Positions 1 through 8,329 of a stretch of 64,000 nucleotides of DNA are shown here, piece after piece. The stretch is taken from positions 3,100,001 through 3,164,000 of the forward strand of contig NZ_CP009428.1 in assembly GCF_000758725.1 (NCBI RefSeq). The letters run 5' to 3'. The first letter of the stretch is position 1. Every line of letters starts with the position of its first letter. The translations under genes and the position numbers were made by a program. This DNA is from Paenibacillus odorifer. Lineage in GTDB: Bacteria; Bacillota; Bacilli; Paenibacillales; Paenibacillaceae. The notes below the pieces were generated by a model that saw nothing but the letters and a program-made list of their open reading frames with translations, did not search any database and had not been told where the DNA came from.

Positions 1-147
1 AAAAGCAAGTCCGAAGCGCAGTGCAATCAGATTGAATTCGCCTAACGTACCTAACCCCATTTTCATAAATATGTAGGAGGAGCCCCAAAATAATGTTACA
101 ACTAACAGCAGCAGCTCAGCTTTGAGCGGTTTCATCTCTTCATCCAT
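1..147 (-). CDS. EamA/DMT-family transporter, 5' part only
   Basis: Only the first ~49 codons lie in the window; the gene runs off the left edge. The translated start has a short charged head, then a hydrophobic helix with the LFWGSSYIFMKMG pattern that opens the first membrane segment of EamA (drug/metabolite transporter) proteins. An ATG at 147 directly abuts an AAGAAGG sequence; an in-frame ATG at 135 has a 12-base spacing to it, so the start is uncertain. It is transcribed away from the LysR gene at 264, the usual layout for a LysR regulator and the exporter it controls. The substrate cannot be told. Confidence 0.7.
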   Translation of the reverse strand, partial: MDEEMKPLKAELLLLVVTLFWGSSYIFMKMGLGTLGEFNLIALRFGLAF

Positions 148-263
148 CCTTCTTCATTTTCAACTCAATATAGTATAATACGGCTCTATACATAAGGTAA
201 CTGAATGTTTATCATAGAATACATGAGTAAAACTTATGCAATTTATAAGGGTGGGAACAGAGG

Positions 264-1139
264 TTGAGCATTAATAAATATGAGATTTTTCTGAAAGTTG
301 TGGAGCTAGGCAGCTTAACAAAAGCAGCAGATGTACTGGGTTTTACGCAATCCGGAATTAGTCACACCATTAGCAGCTTGGAGATGGAGTTTGGGTTCGC
401 GTTATTAATTAGAAATAGATCCGGTGTGAAATTGACGGTAAACGGAGAACAAGTTCTGCAGCCTATCCGTGAAATCTTGAAGTGGAACGAGAAATTGAAG
501 CAGGAGGTAGCGGACATCCACGGGCTAGAGATTGGCACGATTACCATCGGTACGTTCACCAGTGTGTCTGTGCATTGGCTGCCAGGGATGATTAAGCAAT
601 TTCGCAGTGAATACCCTTATATAGAAATCAAGCTGATGGAAGGCGGTTATTTGGAGGTTGAGCAATGGATAGAGGCTGGAGTCGTAGACTGCGGTTTTAT
701 TTCACTGCCTACACGTGAGAAGTTTGATGTAATTCCTTTAAAAAAAGACCGGATGTTAGGGATTGTATCTAAAGAGAATCCGCTAAGCACGGAGCCCTTT
801 CTTTCCTTATCGCAAATTGCTAAGGAGGATTTCATTATCCCGAAAGCAGGTTCGGATTATGATGTTAGACGTGTGCTGGATAAGGCGGGGATTAAACCAA
901 ATGTTAAATTCTCTGCGGGTGATGACTATGCCATTATGTCTATGGTGGAGAAGGGGCTTGGGATTAGTATTTTGCCAGAGCTTGTCTTAACCCGGCAAAA
1001 TTATAATGTAGCCATGTTAGAATTAGAGGAACGAAGTTTCAGATCGTTAGGAATTGCTGTCCACTCTATGAAATACGCTTCTCCCGTCACCAAAAAATTT
1101 CTAAAGCATGTGCAAGTGTGGCTGAAAGATAACGCCTAA
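264..1139 (+). CDS. LysR-family transcriptional regulator
   Basis: A 291-residue protein of normal LysR length. Residues ~1-60 form the winged helix-turn-helix (SLTKAADVLGFTQSGISHTI), and ~90-290 the periplasmic-binding-protein-like effector domain. The start is a TTG at 264 preceded by AAGGGTGGG at 8 bases. It is divergent from the EamA transporter at the left edge, about 115 bases away, so it probably controls that transporter and itself. The co-inducer is unknown. A hairpin terminator follows at 1161. Confidence 0.88.
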   Translation: MSINKYEIFLKVVELGSLTKAADVLGFTQSGISHTISSLEMEFGFALLIRNRSGVKLTVNGEQVLQPIREILKWNEKLKQEVADIHGLEIGTITIGTFTSVSVHWLPGMIKQFRSEYPYIEIKLMEGGYLEVEQWIEAGVVDCGFISLPTREKFDVIPLKKDRMLGIVSKENPLSTEPFLSLSQIAKEDFIIPKAGSDYDVRRVLDKAGIKPNVKFSAGDDYAIMSMVEKGLGISILPELVLTRQNYNVAMLELEERSFRSLGIAVHSMKYASPVTKKFLKHVQVWLKDNA

Positions 1140-1160
1140 ATAAATACGTCAAAAAATAAG

Positions 1161-1202
1161 AAACTGATACCTCATCAACGTTAGGGGAATCAGTTTTTTT
1201 TT
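1161..1202 (+). terminator. Rho-independent terminator after LysR gene
   Basis: AAACTGAT and ATCAGTTT arms, extended inward by CCT/AGG across a bulge, are followed by a run of nine T. It lies 20 bases past the LysR stop codon. Confidence 0.8.
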
Positions 1203-1387
1203 AGATACTTAGTTGTTTTTTAGAAAAAGGGAAATACACACTGGCCTCTGTAATCGATTTTAAAGGTTTTTCATTAAATATATGTATATCTCCATTATTG
1301 CGTAGTTATAACGGCAATGTGATGGATTCTAGGGATGTTAAAATGCGCGTTTGTTCTCTAGCGATATCTGTTTTTTAGCGAATGATA

Positions 1388-1396
1388 TGTTATAAT
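1388..1396 (+). promoter_or_regulatory. Probable extended -10 promoter of the TSUP gene
   Basis: TGTTATAAT is a perfect extended -10 element (TGnTATAAT) about 100 bases before the start at 1495; no good -35 lies at 16-18 bases upstream. The rest of the 355-base gap (1140-1494) holds only the terminator at 1161; I see no small gene or RNA element in it. Confidence 0.5.
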
Positions 1397-1494
1397 TAGA
1401 AGAGTGGGAAAAAGAAATGTATTCCAGATGATCTGTCTATGTGATGATTTTATACACAATTACGGATGGATGAAATTAGGAGGGGGATAAACGA

Positions 1495-2244
1495 TTGTCC
1501 GTTACAATTATTACACTAGTCGTATTAGCAGTATTTATAGGTGCCTTGATGAGAACCATGTTTGGTTTTGGTGAAGCGATTGTGAGCATGCCACTGCTTG
1601 CACTGCTCCCGGTTCCTATACATACCTCAGTTTCTTTGATTGGATTGGCAGGCCTCACGGTTGCCTCACTTACAGTTGTGAGTGGGTGGCGGCATATAGA
1701 ACGACCTATTCTGATTCGATTAGCACTCTCAACTGTGATAGGAATTCCTGTAGGACTAGTCATGCTTTATTTAGCACCTGCAAGTGTAATTATGACTGGA
1801 CTTGGTATATTTTTGATTGTTTATGGAGTTTATTCAGTGATTAAGAAGAGAATAGTTAAGACGATCGATCATCCCTTGCTTAAGGCAAAAGGCTGGGTGT
1901 ATCCCTTCGGATTCGCTTCGGGTGTACTTGGCGGTGCTTATAACTTTAATGGTGTCCCGGTCGTGATCTATGGTACTTTACGACAGTGGAATCCTGATCG
2001 CTTTCGGGGTACGTTGCAAGCTCATTTTCTTATTTCTGGTGTACTCGTTGTAACTGGTCATGCTATCGGGGGATTGTGGACTGCGGATGCTCTTGTTCTT
2101 TATGGATATTCTATTCCAGCAATTATCTTAGCTACAGTGCTTGGTGTATATGTGAATAAACGTATTCCTGCTAAGAAATTTGAGAGTTACTTATTTCTGA
2201 TTATCATTTTACTTGGTGTCCTATTGCTAGTACCTCGCGGATAG
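1495..2244 (+). CDS. TSUP (TauE/SafE)-family membrane transporter
   Basis: A 249-residue, very hydrophobic protein with about eight membrane helices. The two repeated halves, each opening with a small-residue-rich helix (GALMRTMFGFGEA near residue 18; FGFASGVLGGAYNFNG near 137), are typical of the TauE/SafE sulfite/sulfonate exporter superfamily. The start is TTG at 1495 with TAGGAGGGGG at 8 bases. It stands alone between two terminators. Family members move sulfite, sulfoacetate or other small organic anions; the substrate here is not evident, and the gene is far from the sulfur cluster at 19.5-23.7 kb. Confidence 0.85.
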   Translation: MSVTIITLVVLAVFIGALMRTMFGFGEAIVSMPLLALLPVPIHTSVSLIGLAGLTVASLTVVSGWRHIERPILIRLALSTVIGIPVGLVMLYLAPASVIMTGLGIFLIVYGVYSVIKKRIVKTIDHPLLKAKGWVYPFGFASGVLGGAYNFNGVPVVIYGTLRQWNPDRFRGTLQAHFLISGVLVVTGHAIGGLWTADALVLYGYSIPAIILATVLGVYVNKRIPAKKFESYLFLIIILLGVLLLVPRG

Positions 2245-2258
2245 TTGAAAAGAAATAG

Positions 2259-2297
2259 AAAGACGTTCTTCTCCTTAGTGTATATGAACGTCTTTTA
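2259..2297 (+). terminator. Rho-independent terminator after TSUP gene
   Basis: AAAGACGTTC pairs perfectly with GAACGTCTTT across an 17-base loop and ends in TTTT; it isolates the TSUP gene from the LacI cluster. Confidence 0.8.
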
Positions 2298-2316
2298 AAT
2301 TTATCCAATCTTAGGG

Positions 2317-2345
2317 TTGACGAAGAGCCTTGTTCATGAGAAAAT
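2317..2345 (+). promoter_or_regulatory. Candidate sigma-A promoter of the LacI-led operon
   Basis: TTGACG at 2317-2322, a 17-base spacer and GAAAAT at 2340-2345. The -10 is weak (4 of 6), but the spacing is ideal and the palindrome at 2343-2360 would sit exactly over the -10 and start site, as for a repressor operator. Confidence 0.45.
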
Positions 2346-2360
2346 GTACGCGCGTACATT
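2343..2360. promoter_or_regulatory. LacI-type palindromic operator
   Basis: AATGTACGCGCGTACATT is a perfect 18-base palindrome with a central CG dyad, the hallmark of LacI/GalR-family operators. It lies about 80 bases before the LacI gene and overlaps the likely -10 region, which points to autorepression of the regulator and its downstream oxidoreductase genes. I did not see a second copy in the window. Confidence 0.65.
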
Positions 2361-2438
2361 AAATGAATGCGTTTTCGAATAGTGTATTGAACGAGGCTAA
2401 ATGTCACTGTTCATAACCTATGAGAAGGAGGAATTTAT

Positions 2439-3476
2439 ATCGCCAGCCGTAAAGAGGTTGCCGAGCTTGCAGGTGTGTCAGAAGCCACAGTATCTCGCGT
2501 GTTAAATAACGTTGGTCCGATTAAGGAAGAAACGAAGGAACGTGTGTTGGCAGCTGCTCTGAAGCTAGGCTATACCCCTAGTTCACTCGCTCAGAGCTTT
2601 GCACGTAGACGGAGCGGGAACTTGGGTGTAGTGATGCCTTATTTGCCGAAAGCCCGCTTGTTCTCCACTTATTATTTTTCGGAAATATTAAGTGGAATAG
2701 GGAGCAAGGCGCGAGAAGAGGGTTATGATCTGTTAATGCTGTTTCGGAATGCCGAAGAGCCAATGGATTATAGCGGGTTGTTTAAGATGCGGAAGATCGA
2801 TGCTTGCATTGTGCTTGGCGCTAAAGAAGAGCCAGGTGAGCTAGCCTCACTCCGCCGTTTGAAGGAAGAAAACCATCCTTTTTGTCTGATTAATCAGCAT
2901 TTTGCAGGGGAAGCTTTTCACGAGGTGGATGCCGATCATGTCGAAGGAAGCTGGCAAGCGGCTAAACACTTACTGGAACAAGGTTTTACGAGGATTGCTT
3001 TTCTAAATGGGCCTGAATCTTATTCCAACAGCCGAGATCGTCTAACGGGGTATGCCCGCGCTTTGGCAGAGGTGAATCTTTCTGTAGATTCTTCACTTTT
3101 GTTCGAAGGTAACTTCAGCCGGAAAAGCGGGATTATAGCTGCCCAAGAAATGTTGCCTCTGCTGGATGAGATTGATGCGATTATGGTCGCCAATGATCGG
3201 ATGGCCATTGGTTTGCAGCAAGGGCTGCAGGAGCTAGGAATACCAAGGGATCGCCTGCCAGCTATTGTGGGTTATGATGATTCGGAAGCTGCGGAGCTTA
3301 CCACACCTGCATTAAGCAGTGTGCGGGTTCCCTTTTACGAACTAGGTGAACTTGCCGCAGCCCAAATCATTGAATTGCTGGGGAACAATCTGGCAGATAT
3401 ACCCGCACCAGCCGTACAGATCAAATTACCGACAGAACTAGTTATACGAGCTTCATCTAAATCTATCAACACTTAG
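2439..3476 (+). CDS. LacI-family regulator with apparent ATC start codon
   Basis: The reading frame gives a complete LacI protein of about 345 residues only if translation begins at ATC 2439 (ATC GCC AGC CGT AAA GAG), 7 bases after a strong AAGGAGG. The N-terminus then reads xASRKEVAELAGVSEATVSR, the standard LacI helix-turn-helix. There is no ATG, GTG or TTG in frame between the TGA stop at 2421 and the GTG at 2475, and starting at 2475 would delete the first recognition helices. Residues ~60-345 are the sugar-binding core. An ATT at 2433 is a less likely start. It heads an operon with the oxidoreductase genes at 3487-6519 and probably responds to their sugar substrate. Confidence 0.85.
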   Translation: MASRKEVAELAGVSEATVSRVLNNVGPIKEETKERVLAAALKLGYTPSSLAQSFARRRSGNLGVVMPYLPKARLFSTYYFSEILSGIGSKAREEGYDLLMLFRNAEEPMDYSGLFKMRKIDACIVLGAKEEPGELASLRRLKEENHPFCLINQHFAGEAFHEVDADHVEGSWQAAKHLLEQGFTRIAFLNGPESYSNSRDRLTGYARALAEVNLSVDSSLLFEGNFSRKSGIIAAQEMLPLLDEIDAIMVANDRMAIGLQQGLQELGIPRDRLPAIVGYDDSEAAELTTPALSSVRVPFYELGELAAAQIIELLGNNLADIPAPAVQIKLPTELVIRASSKSINT

Positions 3477-3486
3477 GAGGAATAAG

Positions 3487-4647
3487 ATGAAACAGCTTCG
3501 CATTGGAATGATCGGTTATAAATTTATGGGTAAAGCCCACAGTAATGCTTATCGCAGTTTGCCTATGTTTTTCCCGAAGGCGCTTAAACCGGAAATGTCT
3601 GTAATCTGTGGACGTAATAGTGAAGCGCTTGAAGAAGCTGCATCGCAGTTAGGCTGGGCGGATTGTGTTACGGATTGGAAGGATCTGATCGCTCGAGAGG
3701 ATATTGATCTTATAGATATTAATGCTCCCAGCAACGCGCACAAGGAGATAGCTTTGGCAGCAGCCAAAGCAGGTAAACATATTTTTTGTGAAAAACCACT
3801 TGCGCTGACCTTGGCAGATTCCCGTGAAATGCTGCAAGCTGCTGAAGACGCGGGAGTTACACATATGGTTGGTTTTAATTATCGCTTTTCTCCGGCAGTT
3901 CGACTGGCTAAGAAGCTCATAGAGAGTGGGCGTCTGGGAAAGATTTATCATTTTCGGGCTTGGTTTCTACAAGATTGGATAATAGATCCGGATTTCCCTT
4001 TAGTATGGAGACTGCAGAAGGATATCGCCGGTTCAGGTTCGCATGGAGATTTGGGGGCGCATCTTATAGATTTGGCTCATTTCTTAGTAGGCGATATGAA
4101 GGAAGTAATCGGCATGAGCGAGACCTTCATAAAAGAGCGTCCGCTTGCCGCTGAAATGACTGGTTTAAGCGCTAAAGGAGATAAAGATGCACCCAAGGGT
4201 AAGGTTACCGTTGACGATGCCACCTTGTTTTTAGCCCGTTTTGATAATGGTGCTCTGGGCAGCTTTGAAGCTACAAGATTCGCAGCGGGTCATCGCTCTA
4301 CCAATTCTTTTGAGATCAATGGGAGTCTTGGTAGTGTGAAATTCGACTTCGAACGTATGAATGAATTAGAAGTTTATTTGACCTCGGATGCCGAGGATGT
4401 ACAAGGTTTTCGCCGTGTGCTGGCGACCGATCCTGCTCATGAGTATGCAGAGGCTTGGTGGCCGCCTGGTCATACGATTGGTTTTGAACATACGTTTATT
4501 CACGAAATGCTGGAGCTTTCTAACGCAATTGAAGAAGGTCGTCAGCCAGAACCAAACTTCAATGATGGAGTGAAATGCCAAGCGGTGTTAGAGGCTGTAG
4601 AACGCTCTATTGATGAACGCCGTTGGGTCGATTTATCCGAAATGTAA
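3487..4647 (+). CDS. Gfo/Idh/MocA-family oxidoreductase
   Basis: A 386-residue NAD(P)-dependent sugar or polyol dehydrogenase-like protein. The N-terminal Rossmann fold opens with IGMIGYKFMGKAH, the EKPLA nucleotide-binding signature lies near residue 100, and the C-terminal alpha/beta domain carries GDLGAHLIDLAHFL with the usual Asp/His pair. It starts at ATG 10 bases after the LacI stop, with AGGAGG overlapping the intergenic space, so it is co-transcribed with the regulator. The ThuA-like gene and a second Gfo/Idh gene follow. Together they suggest oxidation of a free or glycosidic sugar, possibly at C3. The exact substrate cannot be read from sequence. Confidence 0.88.
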   Translation: MKQLRIGMIGYKFMGKAHSNAYRSLPMFFPKALKPEMSVICGRNSEALEEAASQLGWADCVTDWKDLIAREDIDLIDINAPSNAHKEIALAAAKAGKHIFCEKPLALTLADSREMLQAAEDAGVTHMVGFNYRFSPAVRLAKKLIESGRLGKIYHFRAWFLQDWIIDPDFPLVWRLQKDIAGSGSHGDLGAHLIDLAHFLVGDMKEVIGMSETFIKERPLAAEMTGLSAKGDKDAPKGKVTVDDATLFLARFDNGALGSFEATRFAAGHRSTNSFEINGSLGSVKFDFERMNELEVYLTSDAEDVQGFRRVLATDPAHEYAEAWWPPGHTIGFEHTFIHEMLELSNAIEEGRQPEPNFNDGVKCQAVLEAVERSIDERRWVDLSEM

Positions 4648-4672
4648 TCTAACCTTAGAAGGAGTGCTGAAG

Positions 4673-5395
4673 ATGAGAAAAGCATTGATTGTATGGGGCG
4701 GTTGGGATGGTCATGAGCCTGAGCAGGTAGCTGATATAATCGCTAAAATGTTGCAAGAGGAACAGTTTGAAGTTGAAGTATCGAATACACTGGAGGCTCT
4801 TGCTGATGCAGATAAGCTTCTTGGACTAGATTTGATCGTGCCGGTATGGACAATGGGCACAATCGAGCAGGAACTTGTGAATAATGTCTCCGCAGCTGTA
4901 CAACATGGAACAGGTCTTGCCGGTTGCCATGGCGGGATGTGTGATTCTTTTCGTAATAATGTAGATTGGCAGTTTATGACGGGTGGACAATGGGTAGCTC
5001 ATCCTGGTAATGACGGCGTTAACTATACCGTAGAGATTTGTCAAAGCTCAAGTCCTCTGGTAGAAGGATTAGAAGATTTCAGCATTTGCTCAGAGCAATA
5101 TTATCTGCATGTAGATCCAGCTGTTGAAGTTCTTGCTACGACTCGTTTTCCAGTAGTTGAAGGGCCTCATTCGTATAATAAGGCTGTTGATATGCCAGTA
5201 GCTTGGACAAAACGTTGGGGCTTGGGCAGAGTTTATTATAATTCACTCGGGCATCATGCGGACATTGTAGATCAGCCGCAAGTGCGTGAAATGATGCGCA
5301 GAGGATTAATATGGGCAGCTGAAGGTAAAGCGCAAGCATTATCCAATGTTTCGGGGGTTAGTAATAGCTATAGTGGAATGGCAGACAGTCAATAA
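4673..5395 (+). CDS. ThuA-like domain protein
   Basis: A 240-residue protein with the class I glutamine amidotransferase-like fold of the ThuA family (trehalose utilization). The conserved GLAGCHGGMCDSF segment near residue 85 corresponds to the nucleophile-elbow region, and KRWGLGRVYYNSLGHH near 180 matches the family's C-terminal HxH-type block. The start is the ATG at 4673 with AGAAGGAG at 8 bases. It lies between two Gfo/Idh genes under one LacI regulator. ThuA proteins are linked to 3-keto-sugar metabolism in rhizobia; a role in handling a keto-sugar made by the flanking dehydrogenases is an inference. Confidence 0.85.
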   Translation: MRKALIVWGGWDGHEPEQVADIIAKMLQEEQFEVEVSNTLEALADADKLLGLDLIVPVWTMGTIEQELVNNVSAAVQHGTGLAGCHGGMCDSFRNNVDWQFMTGGQWVAHPGNDGVNYTVEICQSSSPLVEGLEDFSICSEQYYLHVDPAVEVLATTRFPVVEGPHSYNKAVDMPVAWTKRWGLGRVYYNSLGHHADIVDQPQVREMMRRGLIWAAEGKAQALSNVSGVSNSYSGMADSQ

Positions 5396-5415
5396 ATTCT
5401 GGGAGCGATCAGCGA

Positions 5416-6519
5416 ATGGATAAAGTCAAAGTTGGTATTATTGGATGCGGTAAAATCAGTAGTATCTATATGGAGAACTGTCAAAAGTTCGAGATCCTTG
5501 ATCTAGTTGCATGTGCGGATTTAGATTTGGTGAGAGCACACGAACAAGCGGATAAATACAATATTCCAAACGTCTATACCACAGAACAATTACTGAATGA
5601 TCCAGAGATAGAAATCGTAATCAACTTAACGATACCAGCTGTTCATGCGGAAGTATGCCTGAAAGCTATTGAAGCGGGTAAACATGTATACGTTGAGAAA
5701 CCTCTAGCTGTGACGAGAGAAGAAGGACGCAAAGTTCTGACTGCGGCGCGGGAAAAGGGAGTACTTTTGGGCAGTGCACCGGAGACGTTCTTCGGAGCGG
5801 GAATTCAAACGGTTTTGAAGCTGATAGATGAAGGAGTAATTGGCGAACCTGTTGCAGCTACTTCGTTTATGCTGGGCCGTGGACATGAGCATTGGCATCC
5901 AGATCCGGAATTTTATTATGCCGCTGGTGGAGGTCCAATGTTCGATATGGGTCCTTACTATTTGACGGCTTTGGTGCAGCTGCTGGGTCCTATTCATACG
6001 GTTAGCGGAATGACTGGGAAAGCGCTGGAAGAACGTACGATTACAAGCGAGAAGAAATTTGGGAAAAAAATTCCTGTTCAAATTCCAACTCACGTAGCCG
6101 GAACCTTACGATTTGAAAATGGTGCCATTGCAACGTTGATTACAAGCTTTGATATCTTTGGCGGGAGCAACCTGCCGCATATAGAAATCTACGGAACGCT
6201 AGGAACGATTCAAGTTCCAGACCCGAATAACTTTGGGGGTCCCGTGAAACTCCGGCTTATGGGTGAGAATGAGTGGACGGAACAGCCGTTGTTGTCAGGG
6301 TATGATCAGAATACCCGCGGGATTGGACCAGCAGATATGGCTTACGCCATTCGAACGGGTAGAGGGCATCGTGCCAGTGGAGAACTGGCTTATCACGTAT
6401 TAGAAGCAATGTGGGCTTTCCATGATTCTTCTGATGCTCATTCATTCTACGAAATGGAAAGCACCTGCACTCGTCCTGCGGCACTTCCAATCGGTCTTGC
6501 TCCTAACACTTTGGATTAG
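5416..6519 (+). CDS. Gfo/Idh/MocA-family oxidoreductase
   Basis: A 367-residue paralogue of the gene at 3487. The Rossmann fold opens with VGIIGCGKISSIY, VEKPLA lies near residue 97, and the catalytic domain carries FDMGPYYLTALVQLLG near residue 178. It begins 20 bases after the ThuA-like gene with GGGAGCGA as ribosome binding site and closes the LacI-led operon. Having two dehydrogenases of one family in one operon fits an oxidation step followed by a reduction step on the same sugar ring, as in known keto-sugar pathways; this is inference. Confidence 0.88.
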   Translation: MDKVKVGIIGCGKISSIYMENCQKFEILDLVACADLDLVRAHEQADKYNIPNVYTTEQLLNDPEIEIVINLTIPAVHAEVCLKAIEAGKHVYVEKPLAVTREEGRKVLTAAREKGVLLGSAPETFFGAGIQTVLKLIDEGVIGEPVAATSFMLGRGHEHWHPDPEFYYAAGGGPMFDMGPYYLTALVQLLGPIHTVSGMTGKALEERTITSEKKFGKKIPVQIPTHVAGTLRFENGAIATLITSFDIFGGSNLPHIEIYGTLGTIQVPDPNNFGGPVKLRLMGENEWTEQPLLSGYDQNTRGIGPADMAYAIRTGRGHRASGELAYHVLEAMWAFHDSSDAHSFYEMESTCTRPAALPIGLAPNTLD

Positions 6520-6594
6520 AGAATTCTTCCTGAATCTGCAACCTATCACTTCCGGTCTTCGTTTGAGAAGATGAAGAGTGGAGGTGTTAATAGG

Positions 6595-7389
6595 ATGCGT
6601 AAGATAATTATTGGTTGGATATGGATTCCCGTTGTTATTTTGTTAATCAGTGGCTGTTCAGAGGCTCAACAAGCGAATAAGGAGCCGGTTCCTACTCCTG
6701 TAATTAGTTCAGAACCACAAATTCTAGCTTCTAAGAACCCTGCAATGGATGATCCAGGCGAGGTTAAGACTTTCTTATCTGCTCAGAAGATTCCTAACGG
6801 AGATATTTATCTGCAAGATAACAAGGTTCATATTAATATTGTAGGTTTGAACTCGGAGATTGAGCAGAGCTTTGCTCAGGCTTTCACTGCAGGTACTTAT
6901 GAGCTTCATGATGTGAAATATACAATGCAAGAGTTATTAGCTGCTCAAGAATTGTTGCATGAACAAGAACTCTACCAGAAGCTGAATCTCTACGGCTCTG
7001 GTGTAGATACTATTGGCAATAAAGTAACTATTACCATTCCGTCTGATGATGCGGAAGCAGCCAAGCTTGAAATTGAAAAGTGGATCGATCCAGAGATGTT
7101 GACCTATGATATTTCAGAAATAGGTGATCCACATGTAGTGGGTACAATCGTTGAGATCGACACTAAACAGGCGAAGCGGATTCTAATCCTTGAACCTGGA
7201 AACGAAGATCCATCTTACTGGTTCACATTCAATGCGAAATCTGAAATGTTTAATGACGCTGGAGAGTCCATCAGCTTTAAGGATTTGCAGGTTGGACAGC
7301 AGGTTAAGTTATGGAATACAGGGATGGTGCTGGAATCTTTTCCCGCGCTTGCGAGTGTGCGGAGAATGGAGCTATCAGTTACTGAATAA
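6595..7389 (+). CDS. Lipoprotein with DUF3221-like C-terminal domain
   Basis: A 264-residue predicted lipoprotein. The signal peptide has the lipobox LISGC near residue 25, followed by a low-complexity linker. The C-terminal ~80 residues (VVGTIVEIDTKQAKRILI onward) look like the small OB-like DUF3221 domain found in Bacillus secreted proteins. The start is ATG 6595 after GGAGGTG; an in-frame ATG at 6571 would place charged residues before the signal peptide and overlaps that ribosome binding site. It stands alone, with a terminator behind it. No function is known. Confidence 0.78.
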   Translation: MRKIIIGWIWIPVVILLISGCSEAQQANKEPVPTPVISSEPQILASKNPAMDDPGEVKTFLSAQKIPNGDIYLQDNKVHINIVGLNSEIEQSFAQAFTAGTYELHDVKYTMQELLAAQELLHEQELYQKLNLYGSGVDTIGNKVTITIPSDDAEAAKLEIEKWIDPEMLTYDISEIGDPHVVGTIVEIDTKQAKRILILEPGNEDPSYWFTFNAKSEMFNDAGESISFKDLQVGQQVKLWNTGMVLESFPALASVRRMELSVTE

Positions 7390-7445
7390 TCTAATAGACC
7401 CGTCAACAGGTAGCAAGTGCTCCACGCATTTGAACAGTAGATGGA

Positions 7446-7475
7446 AAGTGAGGGTGCTCTAACCCTCACTTTTTC
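7446..7475. terminator. Bidirectional terminator between convergent genes
   Basis: AAGTGAGGGT and ACCCTCACTT form a perfect 10-base stem with a six-base loop, followed by TTTCTT on + and preceded by A-rich sequence on the other side. It serves the lipoprotein gene and probably the convergent DUF2785 gene ending at 7480. Confidence 0.85.
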
Positions 7476-7479
7476 TTAA

Positions 7480-8301
7480 TTAGGAATAGTATACTTTTTC
7501 TACTTTGTATAATGTATGCTCGATTGTTGGACAGAGATTGGCATCTACTTTGTAATACTTAACTCGAAAATATAAACTTTTCAAGAAATTCTTTATATTA
7601 TTTTTTTGTTTAAAAGCAGGAAGAAATTCTGGATTTTTCTCCACATCACCAAAACTTCGAATCCATTGCTCTACATAAGTCTGACTAAGCATTTTTCTAT
7701 CTAAAACACTAATTATGGGTCTTACCATTCGCTCATCTTCCCCATCGGAGTATATTCGATCTGTTATGGTCATCTTTTCGTGAACCAAATCGAGGATAGT
7801 TATAAGGTCATTTTTATCCAGTTCGGAACATTGAGCCAATACATCTAAAGTATCTGCTGCATGGGCTATGGCATGAGCCCAGCCTTTTTCTTCGTCATAC
7901 CCCCGGTAATCGCGCTCATTTTGCACACTGCAAAATACCTTCTCCTTTATCTGATGAATTTGCTCTCTTGAGAGAAATGGTGATTCTTTATGCCTCATGA
8001 AGAGGAGTGGGATGACTAGCATAGAGAAAGATCTGGTAAAGACAGAGTCTGCATTGGTTTCGCCAAGCTTAAAATGCAAATGGTTTTTATCCAAGATAAC
8101 GGGTATAAGTTGCTCCAGTTCGTTTGTAGTTAGAGCATTACCTGGGATCCAATGTGATAAGGTTGTATAAATTAGCTCATCCCGTAGTTGGGCATCTAAA
8201 GAACCAATGTTATTTATCATTTCTTGTACCAACTGGATTGTATCGGGAGGTGCTTGGTAATCATTTTCTTTTATGCATATCAGCGTTTCTTTTAAATTCA
8301 T
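7480..8301 (-). CDS. DUF2785-family protein
   Basis: A 273-residue soluble protein, helical throughout, with the YDEEKGWAHAIAHAADTLDVLA segment in the middle (given here in part: GWAHAIAHAADTL) that marks DUF2785 proteins. The ATG at 8301 has AGGAG at 9 bases; longer frames upstream run into the AraC gene and are not needed. It lies 28 bases after the AraC gene on the same strand, so the two are probably one transcript. The molecular function of the family is not known; its all-helical repeat shape suggests protein binding. Confidence 0.8.
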   Translation of the reverse strand: MNLKETLICIKENDYQAPPDTIQLVQEMINNIGSLDAQLRDELIYTTLSHWIPGNALTTNELEQLIPVILDKNHLHFKLGETNADSVFTRSFSMLVIPLLFMRHKESPFLSREQIHQIKEKVFCSVQNERDYRGYDEEKGWAHAIAHAADTLDVLAQCSELDKNDLITILDLVHEKMTITDRIYSDGEDERMVRPIISVLDRKMLSQTYVEQWIRSFGDVEKNPEFLPAFKQKNNIKNFLKSLYFRVKYYKVDANLCPTIEHTLYKVEKVYYS

Positions 8302-8329
8302 TTTACATGCTCCTATTTTCCAGTGTGAA

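Noticed and set aside
1203..1490. Long gap before the TSUP gene as site for a small RNA or riboswitch
   Set aside because: Apart from one extended -10 I found no stable stem set or known conserved core.
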